Shown: in pieces, positions 63,377 to 64,000 of the stretch | Layout of the letters: every line of letters begins with the position of its first letter | How positions within the stretch are numbered: the first letter of the stretch is position 1 | From: Nitrospirota bacterium | GTDB taxonomy: Bacteria; Nitrospinota_A; UBA7883 | Length of the DNA: 64,000 nucleotides | Reading direction: 5' to 3' | Assembly (NCBI GenBank): GCA_024275315.1 | Contig: JAJRZK010000001.1 | Location: forward strand, 1 to 64,000 | The notes under the pieces: generated by a model | What the model saw: only the letters and a program-made list of their open reading frames with translations | What the model was told of the DNA's origin: nothing | Databases searched by the model: none | Program-made: the position numbers and the translations under genes

Positions 63377-64000
63377 ATGCACGAAATCAATCTAGACTAC
63401 AATCCAGGTTTTCAGGAACTGGCGGGGGTTAACGACAAGAACCTTCTAAACATAGAAAAAAGGTTCAATGTCAAGATTGTCGCCCGGGGCGGGAGCCTGC
63501 GCATCCGGGGCAACAAAGCGGATACCGAACTGACGAAAAAACTTATGGTTCAGCTTTTCGAGCTTTACGACTCCGGGCGCCAGATAAACAATGGCGCGAT
63601 GAAGTTCATGATCCACGCTTTTCATGATGACCCATCGATCCAGTTAAAGGAAATATTCAGCGATGATGTGCGCATATCGACCGGCAAACGAGAGGTAGCG
63701 CCCCGCTCTCTCGCTCAGAGGGAGTACGTGTTTGCCATAAGACGGTTTGACATCGTGATCTCCACAGGCCCCGCCGGAACAGGGAAGACATACCTGGCGA
63801 TGGCGTGCGCCGTCAACGAGTTGCTGCAAAAAAGAGTAAGCCGGATCATCCTGACCAGGCCGGCGGTGGAAGCGGGGGAGCGGCTGGGGTTTCTGCCGGG
63901 AGATCTATATGAAAAAATAAATCCGTATTTAAGACCGCTGTACGACGCCCTGTTCGACATGCTCGAGGCGGACCATGTAAACAGCCTCCTGGACCAGGGT
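63377..64000 (+). CDS. phoH: PhoH-family ATPase (3' partial)
   Basis: The frame opens at ATG 63377 and runs off the window after 208 codons. An N-terminal KH-like part (residues about 1-110) precedes the P-loop ATPase: STGPAGTGKTYLAMA near residue 135, then LTRPAVEAGERLGFLPGD. These match PhoH/YbeZ, a phosphate-starvation-linked ATPase often followed by the rRNA-maturation nuclease gene ybeY, which would lie outside the window. Nothing is wrong in the visible part. Confidence 0.95.
   Translation, partial: MHEINLDYNPGFQELAGVNDKNLLNIEKRFNVKIVARGGSLRIRGNKADTELTKKLMVQLFELYDSGRQINNGAMKFMIHAFHDDPSIQLKEIFSDDVRISTGKREVAPRSLAQREYVFAIRRFDIVISTGPAGTGKTYLAMACAVNELLQKRVSRIILTRPAVEAGERLGFLPGDLYEKINPYLRPLYDALFDMLEADHVNSLLDQG

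Overview
The window is a 64 kb stretch of a chromosome from a motile Gram-negative bacterium. It carries an outer-membrane porin, an RND efflux pair, a class A penicillin-binding protein and a complete flagellar export/motor block. The pairing hom-apgM-lysC-cimA and the order motA-motB-motB-fliLMNOPQR-flhBA-flhF-flhG suggest a deltaproteobacteria-like or Nitrospinota/Nitrospirota-like lineage. This is inference; no rRNA is present. Base composition looks even (mid-50s % GC by eye), and I see no insertion sequence, prophage or CRISPR array.

Layout. Positions 1-1457 hold the 3' part of an unusual membrane protein whose cytoplasmic half repeats a FliM-type CheY-docking peptide. Positions 1.7-16.7 kb are mostly housekeeping and envelope genes: gatB, rsgA, a radical SAM protein, a porin, tRNA-Val, a small zinc-ribbon protein, polA, an RND pump, coaBC and a type-4 uracil-DNA glycosylase. 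From 16.7 to 27.2 kb come PBP1A, a three-gene ABC-2 exporter, hisA-hisF, smpB, an orphan FliN-like gene, and three leftward genes (CYCYC-motif secreted protein, BFD-like [2Fe-2S] protein, M3 peptidase). From 27.3 to 46 kb are purH, relA/spoT, tRNA-Gln, lipA, alaC, hom-apgM-lysC-cimA, ubiE, an HtrA-like protease, glnD, a TrkA-type protein and rarA.

From 46.2 kb on the window is largely motility: fliA (sigma-28), then leftward fabI, an MfnB-like gene and a hairpin-repeat protein. Rightward follow motA, two motB genes, fliL, fliM, fliN, fliO, fliP, fliQ, fliR, flhB, flhA, flhF, flhG and a small membrane protein. These encode the stator, the switch, the export gate and the FlhF/FlhG pair that sets flagellar number and position. 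A sigma-54-type site precedes fliO and a weaker one precedes motA. The window ends inside phoH.

Main oddities. (1) The first gene carries at least four copies of the peptide SQDDIDALL on a membrane anchor with a possible FliL-like periplasmic domain. (2) The canonical motB is split by one in-frame TAA, while the intact motB paralogue next to it lacks the ion-binding aspartate. (3) rarA is also split by one in-frame TAA 6.3 kb away. (4) FliO carries an AMIN-like periplasmic extension. (5) A second FliN sits outside the flagellar cluster.
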